A DNA stretch of 64,000 nucleotides from positions 1,364,001 to 1,428,000 of the forward strand of contig NZ_CP117449.1 in NCBI RefSeq assembly GCF_030687835.1. Reading direction: 5' to 3'. The position numbers were made by a program, and so were the translations under genes. The first letter of the stretch is position 1; every line of letters begins with the position of its first letter. The stretch is from Pseudomonas hefeiensis (GTDB taxonomy: Bacteria > Pseudomonadota > Gammaproteobacteria > Pseudomonadales > Pseudomonadaceae). The notes below the pieces were generated by a model, which was given only the letters and a program-made list of their open reading frames with translations, was not told the origin of the DNA and ran no database searches. Below, piece after piece: positions 1-8,314 of this stretch.

Positions 1-1263
1 GCTTGTGCGATCACCGGCATTACCCCGCAATGCCTGGCCGACAAAGGCTTGAGTGAGGCCGATTTCATGACCCGTATCCACGGGCAACTGGCCGCGCCCG
101 GCACCTGTGGCGCCGGCTACAACACCCTGCGTTTCGACGATGAAATGACTCGCTACAGCCTCTACCGGAATTTTTTCGACCCGTACGCTCGGGAGTGGCA
201 GGGCGGCAACAGCCGCTGGGACCTGATCGACCTGGTGCGCGCCGCCTATGCGTTGCGCCCCGAAGGCATTGTCTGGCCGCAAGAGGAGGGGCGCGTCACG
301 CTCAAGCTCGAGCGCCTGACCGCCGCCAATGGTATCGACCACGGCCAGGCTCACGATGCGTTGTCGGACGTGCGTGCGACGATCGCCCTGGCCCGTCTGA
401 TCCGCCAGAAGCAACCCAGGCTTTACGACTGGCTGTTCCAGTTACGCAGCAAACAGAAAGTCCTGGATCAGATCCGCCTGTTGCAGCCGTTGGTGCATAT
501 TTCCGGGCGTTTCTCGGCTGCGCGAAACTATATCGGTGTAGTTTTGCCATTGGCCTGGCACCCGAAAAATCGCAATGCCCTGATCGTCTGTGACTTGCAC
601 CTGGACCCGCTGGGTTTGCTGGACCACGATGCTGAAACCCTGCGTCAACGTTTGTATACCCGCCGTGAAGAACTGCTCGAAGGTGAGTTGCCGGTGCCTC
701 TCAAGCTCATTCATATCAACAAGTGCCCGGTGGTTGCGCCGCTGTCGGTGCTGCGTGCCGAGGACCAGCAGCGGCTGCAACTGGACATGGACCTTTACCA
801 GGCGCGTGCGCTGCGGCTAACTGACGCACAGCAAGTTTGGCAGGACAAACTTCAGGCTATTTATGGTGGCGAGGATTTCACGGCCAGTGAGGATCCCGAG
901 CAACAGTTATACGCGGGCTTCATCGGCGACCGCGATCGTCGATTGTGTGAACAAGTGCGCATGGCTGATCCAGCTCAATTGACGCAAGAGCGCTGGCCTT
1001 TTGATGATGAGCGTTTGCCGCAATTATTGTTCCGATATCGCGCGCGAAACTTCCCGGACACGTTGACCGCCGAAGAGCAGGAACGCTGGAGACTTTTCTG
1101 TCAGCAACGTTTGTCCTCCCCGGAATGGGGCGCGCCTAATACCTTGCAAAGTTTTGATGAGGCGATGGGGGAGTGGATGGCCCTTTCTACGCCATTGCAG
1201 CGCGAGGTACTCGTAGAGTGGCAGGGCTACAGCCAGCAATTGCGCAAACGTTTAAGCCTTTGA
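1..1263 (+). CDS. sbcB: Exodeoxyribonuclease I (5' end outside window)
   Basis: This gene is open from the first base of the window, so the true start lies upstream. About 420 residues are visible, against about 475 for the E. coli enzyme, so roughly 55 N-terminal residues with the first DEDD acidic motif are missing. ExoI is a processive 3'-5' single-strand DNA exonuclease used in mismatch repair and recombination. The distal exonuclease motif is visible as GQAHDALSDVRATIAL (His and Asp of the DEDDh set), followed by the SH3-like and helical ExoI C-terminal regions. It converges on mvaT, with a hairpin terminator between them. The sbcB-mvaT-purU order is the one known in P. aeruginosa. Confidence 0.95.
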   Translation, partial: ACAITGITPQCLADKGLSEADFMTRIHGQLAAPGTCGAGYNTLRFDDEMTRYSLYRNFFDPYAREWQGGNSRWDLIDLVRAAYALRPEGIVWPQEEGRVTLKLERLTAANGIDHGQAHDALSDVRATIALARLIRQKQPRLYDWLFQLRSKQKVLDQIRLLQPLVHISGRFSAARNYIGVVLPLAWHPKNRNALIVCDLHLDPLGLLDHDAETLRQRLYTRREELLEGELPVPLKLIHINKCPVVAPLSVLRAEDQQRLQLDMDLYQARALRLTDAQQVWQDKLQAIYGGEDFTASEDPEQQLYAGFIGDRDRRLCEQVRMADPAQLTQERWPFDDERLPQLLFRYRARNFPDTLTAEEQERWRLFCQQRLSSPEWGAPNTLQSFDEAMGEWMALSTPLQREVLVEWQGYSQQLRKRLSL

Positions 1264-1296
1264 GTGGTGATGATTGAAGTGGGTAAATGGCAGGCA

Positions 1297-1330
1297 TAAA
1301 AAAACGCCAGCAATCGCTGGCGTTATTCTT
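1297..1330 (-). terminator. Intrinsic terminator of mvaT (shared with sbcB)
   Basis: A perfect 9-bp stem AACGCCAGC/GCTGGCGTT with an AATC loop lies at 1303-1324. Read on the minus strand it is followed by a run of seven T, so it best serves mvaT. On the plus strand the trailing T run is weak. Confidence 0.85.
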
Positions 1331-1361
1331 GTTCGCATGGAGCGACGCGAACCGGTGAGGC

Positions 1362-1739
1362 TTAGCCCAGCAGGGTTGCCCAACCTTCAACCACGTCACC
1401 GCCCCACTTGGCTTTCCACTCTTTCAGGGTCTTGTGGTTGCCACCTTTGGTTTCGATGACTTCGCCGTTGTGCGGGTTTTTGTATTGCTTAACTTTGCGA
1501 GCGCGTTTGGTGCCGGTAGTTTTTACCGCGCCACGGGTTGCTTTGCCCGATTTGGCTTCTGGATCCAGCATAGCAATGATGTCACGCAGCGATTTTTGGT
1601 ATTCGCCCATCAGCGTGCGCAGTTTGCCTTCGAATTCCAGTTCTTTCTGCAGCTTGTCGTCTTTGGACAGGGCTTTCAGACGTTCTTGCAGTTCTTTGAT
1701 TGCTTCTTCGGTGCTGCGGTATTCATTGATCAAGGACAT
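1362..1739 (-). CDS. mvaT: MvaT-family H-NS-like xenogeneic silencer
   Basis: This is a 125-residue nucleoid protein of the MvaT/MvaU family, the Pseudomonas functional equivalent of H-NS. It binds AT-rich DNA and silences acquired genes. The N-terminal half is a coiled-coil oligomerisation segment starting MSLINEYRSTEEAIKELQER. The C-terminal half carries the DNA-binding core with the KGGNHKTLKEWKAKWG segment. The ATG at 1739 is chosen because AAGG precedes it and it gives the family length; a longer frame to 1787 adds residues unlike the family. The upstream 300 bp are AT-rich, as is usual for mvaT. A paralogue (MvaU) is normally encoded elsewhere. The AT-rich LysR region at 40 kb is the kind of DNA it would target (inference). 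Confidence 0.95.
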   Translation of the reverse strand: MSLINEYRSTEEAIKELQERLKALSKDDKLQKELEFEGKLRTLMGEYQKSLRDIIAMLDPEAKSGKATRGAVKTTGTKRARKVKQYKNPHNGEVIETKGGNHKTLKEWKAKWGGDVVEGWATLLG

Positions 1740-2043
1740 GAGGACTACCTTATGTAGGACGCGGGTGACAAGGAGACAGTGAGGCAATAGTAATCAGACA
1801 GTTTCATCAAGTAAACATTTAACCGGTGTTTTATTTAATTAATTAGTGCGGCCCCACAAAAATGGCGTTGCAGTTAAATACTGAAACACAGTCTTCACCT
1901 CTGCTCACAAATATAGCGTGTTGCCAAAGGCCTGCCTCCATTGCCGGCCGGGCAGACAAATGTGCGCGGCGTGTCATCGATACTGCAGTTTTGCCGCGCA
2001 ATGGCTAGAATGGCCGCCTTTGTGAAGTTCTGGAGTTACCCTA
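1740..2043. other. mvaT-purU divergent intergenic region
   Basis: This 304-bp region separates divergent mvaT and purU and must contain both promoters. It is AT-rich near 1815-1850. I cannot place -35/-10 boxes with confidence and see no gene here. Confidence 0.5.
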
Positions 2044-2892
2044 ATGCGCACTTTTCGGCTGGTGATCGCTTGCCCGGACCGCGTCGGCATCGTTGCTAAA
2101 GTCAGTAATTTTCTGGCGTCCCATAACGGTTGGATCACTGAAGCGAGCCATCACTCGGACACTCACAGTGGTTGGTTTTTCATGCGTCACGAAATTCGTG
2201 CCGACTCGCTGCCCTTCGGCATCGAAGCCTTTCGTGAGGCGTTCGCACCGATTGCCGAAGAGTTTTCGATGGACTGGCGAATCACCGATACCGCGCAGAA
2301 AAAACGCGTGGTGCTGATGGCCAGCAAAGAGTCTCACTGTCTGGCTGATTTGCTGCACCGCTGGCACAGCGATGAGCTCGATTGCGACATTGCCTGTGTC
2401 ATTTCCAACCATGACGCCTTGCGCAGCATGGTGGAGTGGCACGGTATCCCGTATTACCATGTCCCGGTCGACCCACAGGACAAGCAACCGGCATTTGCCG
2501 AAGTTTCGCGGCTGGTCAAGCAGCACGATGCCGAGGTGGTGGTGCTGGCCCGCTACATGCAAATCCTGCCGCCAGCCCTGTGCAGCGAATACGCGCACAA
2601 GGTCATCAATATCCACCACAGTTTCCTGCCCTCGTTCGTCGGTGCCAAGCCGTATCACCAGGCCTCGATGCGTGGCGTGAAGCTGATTGGCGCCACCTGC
2701 CACTACGTGACCGAAGAGCTGGACGCGGGGCCGATCATCGAGCAGGACGTTGTGCGCGTCAGCCACAGCGACAGCATCGAAGACATGGTGCGTTTCGGCC
2801 GTGACGTGGAAAAAATGGTACTGGCGCGGGGCTTGCGTTATCACCTGGAAGATCGGGTGCTGGTGCACGGCAACAAGACCGTGGTGTTCTGA
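2044..2892 (+). CDS. purU: Formyltetrahydrofolate deformylase
   Basis: This 282-residue enzyme hydrolyses 10-formyl-THF to THF and formate, balancing one-carbon pools and supplying formate to PurT. An N-terminal ACT domain (about residues 1-80, starting MRTFRLVIACPDRVGI) is followed by a formyltransferase-type catalytic domain. The catalytic signature is visible as NIHHSFLPSF and LDAGPIIEQD, giving the Asn/His/Asp set of this fold. ATG at 2044 follows a GGAGTTACCCTA stretch. Length is normal for the family. Several pseudomonads carry more than one purU; this is the copy next to mvaT. Confidence 0.95.
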   Translation: MRTFRLVIACPDRVGIVAKVSNFLASHNGWITEASHHSDTHSGWFFMRHEIRADSLPFGIEAFREAFAPIAEEFSMDWRITDTAQKKRVVLMASKESHCLADLLHRWHSDELDCDIACVISNHDALRSMVEWHGIPYYHVPVDPQDKQPAFAEVSRLVKQHDAEVVVLARYMQILPPALCSEYAHKVINIHHSFLPSFVGAKPYHQASMRGVKLIGATCHYVTEELDAGPIIEQDVVRVSHSDSIEDMVRFGRDVEKMVLARGLRYHLEDRVLVHGNKTVVF

Positions 2893-2906
2893 CTACCACC
2901 GCAAGG

Positions 2907-2938
2907 GGCCTGGACGAGTGATCGCCAGGCCTTTTTTT
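2907..2938 (+). terminator. Intrinsic terminator downstream of purU
   Basis: A stem GGCCTGG/CCAGGCC (2907-2913 with 2925-2931) is followed directly by a run of seven T. Confidence 0.85.
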
Positions 2939-2951
2939 CATGAGGTTCGCC

Positions 2952-3143
2952 ATGACCGATCCGTTGGACAAAGCCACCTCCCGAGCCCCGGCAACCCTGG
3001 GTGAGGGCTGCCTGAGCCGTTACGATCCTGAAGCGTTGAGCCCGGAGGATGGCACGGACTTTCCCGACGCCGCGCAACTGTGGAAACAAACGCACCCCGA
3101 GGACGAACCAGCGCCTATAAAGCCTGAAAGCGGTGATTCCTGA
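2952..3143 (+). CDS. Small hypothetical protein
   Basis: This 63-residue frame starts MTDPLDKATSRAPATLGEGC and ends GDS. It is acidic, proline-rich and soluble, with no signal peptide or membrane segment. ATG at 2952 has a GAGG ribosome site just upstream. It lies after the purU terminator and converges on the flippase-like gene, with 7 bp between the stop codons. I do not recognise a family. Short acidic proteins of this type are common conserved hypotheticals in Pseudomonas, but coding status is not certain. Confidence 0.55.
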   Translation: MTDPLDKATSRAPATLGEGCLSRYDPEALSPEDGTDFPDAAQLWKQTHPEDEPAPIKPESGDS

Positions 3144-3150
3144 ATGGGTG

Positions 3151-4146
3151 TCATGCCTGCCGCAGCTTGATCAATTTCTTGATCAACGGTCGCCCGACCA
3201 TCAGAAAGAATACTGGTCCACCGGCGACCAGATAAAAGTAATAAGTCACGGCTCGCCAGATCAGAATCGCCGCTGCGGCTGTTGATTTGCCCACCATGGG
3301 CGCCAGCAGCGCCGCCGAGGTCAACTCTGCCGCCCCGGCGCCGCCGGGCAGCAGGCTGAACTGCCCCGCGCTCAAGGACAGCATCTGGATCAGGAAACTC
3401 CAGGCCCACTGCAAATCCGCCCCCAGGCCGCTCAACGCCAGATACAACACGCTGTAGCGCAGCACCCAGTGAAGGCACGTCAGGCCGAAGACCTGAAACA
3501 GGGTCTGACGGGGCAATTTCAGGGTGTCGGTGAACGCCGCCAGAAAGTGCAGGATCTTGCGTCCCCAGCGTTGGCGGGTGGCGGTCTTTACCCGCAAATG
3601 TCGCAATAGCCGAGCGCCCAGCAGAATCAGTTTGCGGTGGTAGCGGGCCACGAGCACGCAGCCGAACAGTCCGCCAAACAATGAGACGGCACTCAATGCC
3701 AGCATCCATTCGATGCTCTGGCTGAGGTTCTGGAACAAGGCATAAAACAGGATGCCGACCAAGGCGCAGAGGAAAAACAGCAGATCGCTCAACTGATCCA
3801 TGGCAAACACCGCGCTGCCATGGGCCGGACGCACGCCATTGCGCGCGAGCAAAGCCATCAGCGTCAGCGGCCCGCCACTGCCGCCGGGCGTGGCGCACAT
3901 GGCAAACTCGGTGGACATGACGACGCCAATGCTTTTGAACCTGCCGATGCGCCCGCGGTGTTCGCCCAGCAGCAAGCGCAGGCGCATGGCGTTCAGGCCC
4001 CAACAAAGGACGATCATGCCGAGCATGGTCAGCAGCAGTGACAAGGGAAAGCGCTGCACCCGTGACCACATCTCCCCGCCACCCATCAGCCACGGCACCA
4101 GTAACGCCATGAGCAAGGCGGCGCTCAGCCAGATCAGCCGTTTCAT
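3151..4146 (-). CDS. Lysylphosphatidylglycerol-synthase-like transmembrane protein (UPF0104/YbhN type)
   Basis: This 331-residue polytopic inner-membrane protein starts MKRLIWLSAALLMALLVPWL and has about eight hydrophobic segments. It resembles the flippase half of MprF without the catalytic lysyl-transferase domain. The motif GGSGGPLTLMALLARNG and the later GGAGAAELTSAAL loop are typical of the family. The start at 4146 overlaps the stop of the upstream deacetylase-like gene in an ATGA, so the two are translationally coupled. The longer frame upstream is read-through of the neighbour. The neighbours (glycosyltransferase and DUF2334) suggest handling of a membrane glycolipid or lipid-linked sugar; the substrate is unknown. 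Confidence 0.8.
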   Translation of the reverse strand: MKRLIWLSAALLMALLVPWLMGGGEMWSRVQRFPLSLLLTMLGMIVLCWGLNAMRLRLLLGEHRGRIGRFKSIGVVMSTEFAMCATPGGSGGPLTLMALLARNGVRPAHGSAVFAMDQLSDLLFFLCALVGILFYALFQNLSQSIEWMLALSAVSLFGGLFGCVLVARYHRKLILLGARLLRHLRVKTATRQRWGRKILHFLAAFTDTLKLPRQTLFQVFGLTCLHWVLRYSVLYLALSGLGADLQWAWSFLIQMLSLSAGQFSLLPGGAGAAELTSAALLAPMVGKSTAAAAILIWRAVTYYFYLVAGGPVFFLMVGRPLIKKLIKLRQA

Positions 4147-4910
4147 GCGGCGTCGCTGACCGGCAGGCCCCGGGTCGCCAGCCATTGGACCTTGGTCATC
4201 GGTACGCGGCCATCGTCGAGCAGGCGTTCGAGGGTGCGCAACCAATAATCCCGGGAAAATCCGTGACGCATGTCGACGGGATGCAGACCGAGGCGAATGA
4301 CCGGCGCCTGGCGCCAGCGCTGTTCACGTTGGTCATTGATGACTTTGGAAAGGCCACGGCGCCAGGCGCTGCGGGCGCTCCATACCAGCCCTGGGGCGTC
4401 GATCGGCGTGAAGTCCGGCAAGCGATAGAGATGCTGGGGATCGCTGGTGTAACTCAGTGGCAACTGGCGCAGTGCCTGGCGCGTGCCTTCGCTCATGAGC
4501 CAGGCTGGAGCGACGAACCCCTCCAGCGGCCACTGGTAACGCTGGAAAGTTTCGACACCCGCGCGCAGACGGGCTAGGGCAGCCTCCTCGGACAGGCTGT
4601 AGAACTCGCCTTCGTGGGTGTACACCCGGCGCATGAACCAGTCCTTGGGGTGAGTCGCCGGCGGACCGTCGTCGCAATGGTAGTAGCCGTGCAGCACCAG
4701 TTCATCGCCGCGCTCGACCCGACCGTCGAGCAGGCGCCGAAAACCTGGGTGATCCTCCAGCGCGTTGGCGTGGTGAAAGTCCGGCACCACCAGCCAGGTC
4801 ATTGGCACCTGGCCGAGGGCATCGACGGCTTCGACGAAGGGCTGGTAGTCGGGCCAGGTTTGCGGCGCCACATCGTGCAGCACCAATAACAGGCTGGGCG
4901 AGTGATTCAT
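4143..4910 (-). CDS. DUF2334 / polysaccharide-deacetylase-like protein
   Basis: This is a 255-residue protein of the DUF2334 group, related to the NodB-type carbohydrate esterase barrel. Visible signatures are LVLHDVAPQTWPDYQPF at the N terminus, with the catalytic-type Asp, and the metal-type HGYYHCD motif near residue 95. ATG at 4910 is preferred; an in-frame ATG at 4934 would overlap the upstream glycosyltransferase stop by a few bases and cannot be excluded. It is the middle gene of a three-gene minus-strand operon. Inference: it deacetylates a sugar added by the glycosyltransferase. The substrate is unknown, and the upstream glycosyltransferase is broken in this strain. Confidence 0.75.
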   Translation of the reverse strand: MNHSPSLLLVLHDVAPQTWPDYQPFVEAVDALGQVPMTWLVVPDFHHANALEDHPGFRRLLDGRVERGDELVLHGYYHCDDGPPATHPKDWFMRRVYTHEGEFYSLSEEAALARLRAGVETFQRYQWPLEGFVAPAWLMSEGTRQALRQLPLSYTSDPQHLYRLPDFTPIDAPGLVWSARSAWRRGLSKVINDQREQRWRQAPVIRLGLHPVDMRHGFSRDYWLRTLERLLDDGRVPMTKVQWLATRGLPVSDAA

Positions 4911-4926
4911 CGACACGGACTTCACC

Positions 4927-6049
4927 TCAACCATTGGCCAACAAGGGCAGTTGTTCACCCAGGACGCTGTGGTAGTGCCCCAGCAGGCTGTTGACCACCG
5001 AATCCCAGGCGTAGTGACGCTCCACATGCTGGCGCGCCAGCACACCGCGTCGCTGGCAGCCTTCGGCAAACAACTGCCGCACGGCGTTGGCCATGGCCTG
5101 TGGATTGTCGGGCGTGCACAGCAGGCCGCAGTCTTCGTGGACGATTTCGGTGAAGGCCCCGGCCGCCACCGCCACCACACCACAGGGATACCGCTGGCCA
5201 TGGCTTCGAGAATCACCAGACCGAAGGTCTCTTGGTCTCCGGCATGCACCAGGGCATCGGCGCTGGCCATGAGGCGACTTGCGGCGCCGGACAGAATTCA
5301 TCGACCACCGTAACGTTATCCGGCACCACCGCGGGCATGGACGAGCCCACCAGCAACAGGTGATAGCGTTCACCCAGGCGTTTCATGCACTTGAGCAGCA
5401 CCGGCAGGTTTTTTTCCCTGGAGCCGCGACCGGCGAAAATCAGCAGGCGCGTGTCTTCGGCGATTCCCAGTTCGGCTCGCAGTTCCGGGTCGCGGGCGGC
5501 GGGGTTGAAGGTTTGCAGGTCCACGCCCAACGGCTGCACGTAGACATTCTTGACCCCCAGCCCGATCAACTTGTCGGCCATGACCTGGCTCGGAGCCAGG
5601 ACCCGGTCGAAATTGCTGTACAACTTGCTGACATAGGCTTCGATGTTGGGCGTGAACCAGTTGCCCATGCGGTTGCTGACCAGCAGCGGCAGGTCGGAGT
5701 GATAGAAACCGATCACTGGCACATCGAGCTGACGCCGGGCGTCCAGGGCAGCCCAAGCGGTCAGGTAGGGATCACCGACTTCAATCAGGTCCGGTTGTAA
5801 ATCACGCAGGACATTGCGCCAAGGCGCCAGGCGAAGCGGGAAACGATAGCCCTTGCCGAAAGGCAACGCGGGGGCCGGAACCTTATAGATCCCGTCGTGC
5901 TCGCTCAGGTGTGCGCCGGGGATCAACAGACTGTGGCGAATTCCGGGCCGATCACTCAGGCGCCGGTGCTTGGCATCCAGATAAGTGCGCACGCCGCCGC
6001 TGGCGGGGGCGTAGAACATGGTTATGTCCGCTATGTGCACGATGAACAT
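4927..6049 (-). pseudogene. Glycosyltransferase family 4, disrupted by two frameshifts
   Basis: Translation from ATG 6049 gives a normal GT-B glycosyltransferase N terminus (MFIVHIADITMFYAPASGG) through residue ~260, including the donor-domain entry LLIFAGRGSREKNLP. The frame is then lost near 5271-5276, continues in a second frame with the family motif QETFGLVILEAMASGIPVV (the E-x7-E region), and is lost again at 5175-5184. It resumes in a third frame to a stop at 4927. The second site is an exact 5-bp tandem duplication (TGTGGTGTGG on the coding strand). The first is best explained by loss of one CGCC unit. Net +1 fits an intact ancestor of 373 residues. As it stands, the product stops at 5213 after 278 residues and lacks the E-x7-E motif. 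Sequencing error is possible. Confidence 0.8.
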
Positions 6050-6155
6050 CCCTCCGGTCTGTATTCTCCTTTGTTGACCTTTAGTAAGAATAGATGTTCG
6101 GTTGGGGTTGTGGGCGGCGGGATGTCTGTCAGCAGTGTGTTATTTGAGAGGGTCC

Positions 6156-6232
6156 CATCGCGAGCGGGCTCGCTCCCACAGTGGATCTGTGTTGTGCACA
6201 AACCCCTGTGGGAGCGAGCCTGCTCGCGAAGG
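6156..6232. repeat. REP pair (BIME)
   Basis: Two oppositely oriented REP units, TCGCGAGCGGGCTCGCTCCC and GGGAGCGAGCCTGCTCGCGA, flank a short spacer between the chemoreceptor stop and the glycosyltransferase start. Confidence 0.85.
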
Positions 6233-6234
6233 CG

Positions 6235-8124
6235 TCAGATGCGGAAACTGCCCACCAGTTGCTTCAACCGCGCCGCCTGCTGCTCAAGGTCTGAACAGGC
6301 GCGCAATGTCGATTGCAGGTTCTCCACACCTTCCTGGTTCAGCGTGTTGATCTCGGTGATGTCGACATTGATGGATTCCACCACGGCCGTCTGCTCCTCG
6401 GTGGCAGTGGCCACTGACTGGTTCATGCCGTCGATTTCGCCGATGCGTTGGGTCACGCTGTTCAGGCGCTCGCCGGCCAGGTTGGCGATTTCCACGCTTT
6501 CCTGGCTGTGGCGCTGGCTGTCGTTCATGGTCGTGACCGAATCCCGGGCGCCGACCTGCAACTCCTCGATCATGGTCTGCACCTGTTGCGCCGATTCCTG
6601 GGTGCGGTGGGCCAGGTTGCGCACTTCATCGGCCACCACGGCAAACCCGCGCCCGGCCTCACCGGCCCGGGCCGCCTCGATCGCGGCATTGAGGGCCAGC
6701 AGGTTGGTTTGCTGGGAAATACTGGTGATTACTTCCAGGATCTGGCCAATGTTCACGGTTTTGCTGTTCAGCGATTCAACGTTGCTGCTTGAAGCACTCA
6801 GCAAGTCGGACAAGCGATTCATCGCGGCAATGCTGCGATCCACCACGTGTTGGCCGTCTTCGGCCAGGCCACGGGCGTCGCTGGCCTGATGGGAGGCTTG
6901 CGCTGCATTGCGGGCGATTTCCTGGGCAGCGGCGCCCAATTGGTTGATGGCCGCAGCGACACTGTTGGTGCGGCTGGCCTGTTCGTCGGAATTAACCATC
7001 GAGGAGTTCGACGCGCTCACCACCCGCAAGGCGACTTCGTTGACGTGTTCGGTGGCGGAGGACACTTCGCGGATCGAGTTATGGATACGCTCCACGAAAC
7101 GGTTGAACGCCGTGCCCAGAATGCCGAATTCGTCCTGGTTCTGGATCGTCAGGCGTTTGGTCAGGTCGCCGTCGCCATCGGCAATGTCTTCCATCGCGCG
7201 GGTCATCACATGCAACGGCTGGATCAGCAAACGGATCAACATGCTCAGCAGCGCAATGATGAACGCCACGGCAATGACCGTAGCCACGACGGCCGAGGTG
7301 CGGAAATCGCTGAGCATCGAGTAGGCCTTGTCTTTATCCACCGACACGCCGACATACCAGTTCACCGAGGGCAGGCCTTTGATCGGCGTGAAGGTCACGA
7401 TGCGCGTATGGCCATCGACCGCGACTTCGCTGATCTGGTCGCTGATTTTCGGGGTGTTCGTCGGGTAGGCTTCGGCCAGGGTCTTCATGACCAGGGCTTT
7501 ATCCGGGTGTACCAGGATCTTGCCGTCGGCGCTGATCAGGTAGGCATAGCCCATGCCATCGAAATCCACAGTCTTGAGGTTGTCTACAATGGTCTGCAGG
7601 CTCAGGTCGCCGCCGACGACACCGACATTTTGCGTGGCGTTTTTCGAGGCGCTGGCGATGGAAATGATCAGCCCGCCGCTGGCAGCGTCGATGTAGGGTT
7701 CGGTCAGGGTCGAGGTGCTGCTGCTTTGTGCGCCTTTGTACCAGGGCCGTACGCGCGGATCGAAACCGTCAGGCATCTTCGCATCGGGGCGAATGATGAA
7801 ACTGCCCTGGGCATCGCCAAGGTAGGACGCCATAAAAGTCGAGGTCAGCGCTTTCTGCTCCAGCAGGTGGGTGACGCTGGTCTGGTCGGGGGTGACGGCG
7901 ATGTTCTGGGCCAGATTCTCGATAAGCAGGATGCGGCCGGTCAGCCAGGTCTGGATGTTATTTGCCGTGACAGCACCCATTTCATGCAGGTAGCTGTCCA
8001 GGTCGTCACGGATGGCGTTGCGTTGCAGGTAATCGTTGTATGTCGTGAAGGACGCGAAGGCTGCAATCACGATGAGCGCGGCGGCTATTAGAATTTTATG
8101 GCTAAAGCGCAGGTTTTTATTCAT
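6235..8124 (-). CDS. Amino-acid chemoreceptor, PctA/PctB/PctC-like MCP (dCache)
   Basis: This 629-residue methyl-accepting chemotaxis protein has TM1 (about 10-28), a periplasmic dCache domain (about 35-275), TM2 (about 280-303), HAMP (about 305-357) and a cytoplasmic signalling domain. The receptor hairpin tip contains [18 protein letters not shown]. The dCache carries the amino-acid-binding motif at R126, W128, Y129, Y144 and D173, the numbering I recall for P. aeruginosa PctA, but position 121 is Phe instead of Tyr. Its place beside sbcB-mvaT-purU matches the pct cluster of P. aeruginosa. It therefore most likely senses amino acids and signals through CheA/CheW. It has its own upstream region and a REP pair downstream. 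Confidence 0.92.
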   Translation of the reverse strand: MNKNLRFSHKILIAAALIVIAAFASFTTYNDYLQRNAIRDDLDSYLHEMGAVTANNIQTWLTGRILLIENLAQNIAVTPDQTSVTHLLEQKALTSTFMASYLGDAQGSFIIRPDAKMPDGFDPRVRPWYKGAQSSSTSTLTEPYIDAASGGLIISIASASKNATQNVGVVGGDLSLQTIVDNLKTVDFDGMGYAYLISADGKILVHPDKALVMKTLAEAYPTNTPKISDQISEVAVDGHTRIVTFTPIKGLPSVNWYVGVSVDKDKAYSMLSDFRTSAVVATVIAVAFIIALLSMLIRLLIQPLHVMTRAMEDIADGDGDLTKRLTIQNQDEFGILGTAFNRFVERIHNSIREVSSATEHVNEVALRVVSASNSSMVNSDEQASRTNSVAAAINQLGAAAQEIARNAAQASHQASDARGLAEDGQHVVDRSIAAMNRLSDLLSASSSNVESLNSKTVNIGQILEVITSISQQTNLLALNAAIEAARAGEAGRGFAVVADEVRNLAHRTQESAQQVQTMIEELQVGARDSVTTMNDSQRHSQESVEIANLAGERLNSVTQRIGEIDGMNQSVATATEEQTAVVESINVDITEINTLNQEGVENLQSTLRACSDLEQQAARLKQLVGSFRI

Positions 8125-8314
8125 GGCTCGGGGGTCCGCTAAGGTCTTGATACGCTAAGCGTGCTTATATATAAGCGCGCAAAAAATGGCTTCACAGTGA
8201 AAAAAAGCTGATATTTCCTACTCTCCTTAGGGAATTATCCGACCTTGTTTTCAGTAGGGTCTGTCGCTTTAGATATCGGCCATGCAAGGCCATAGATTAA
8301 CCACAGGTGACGAA

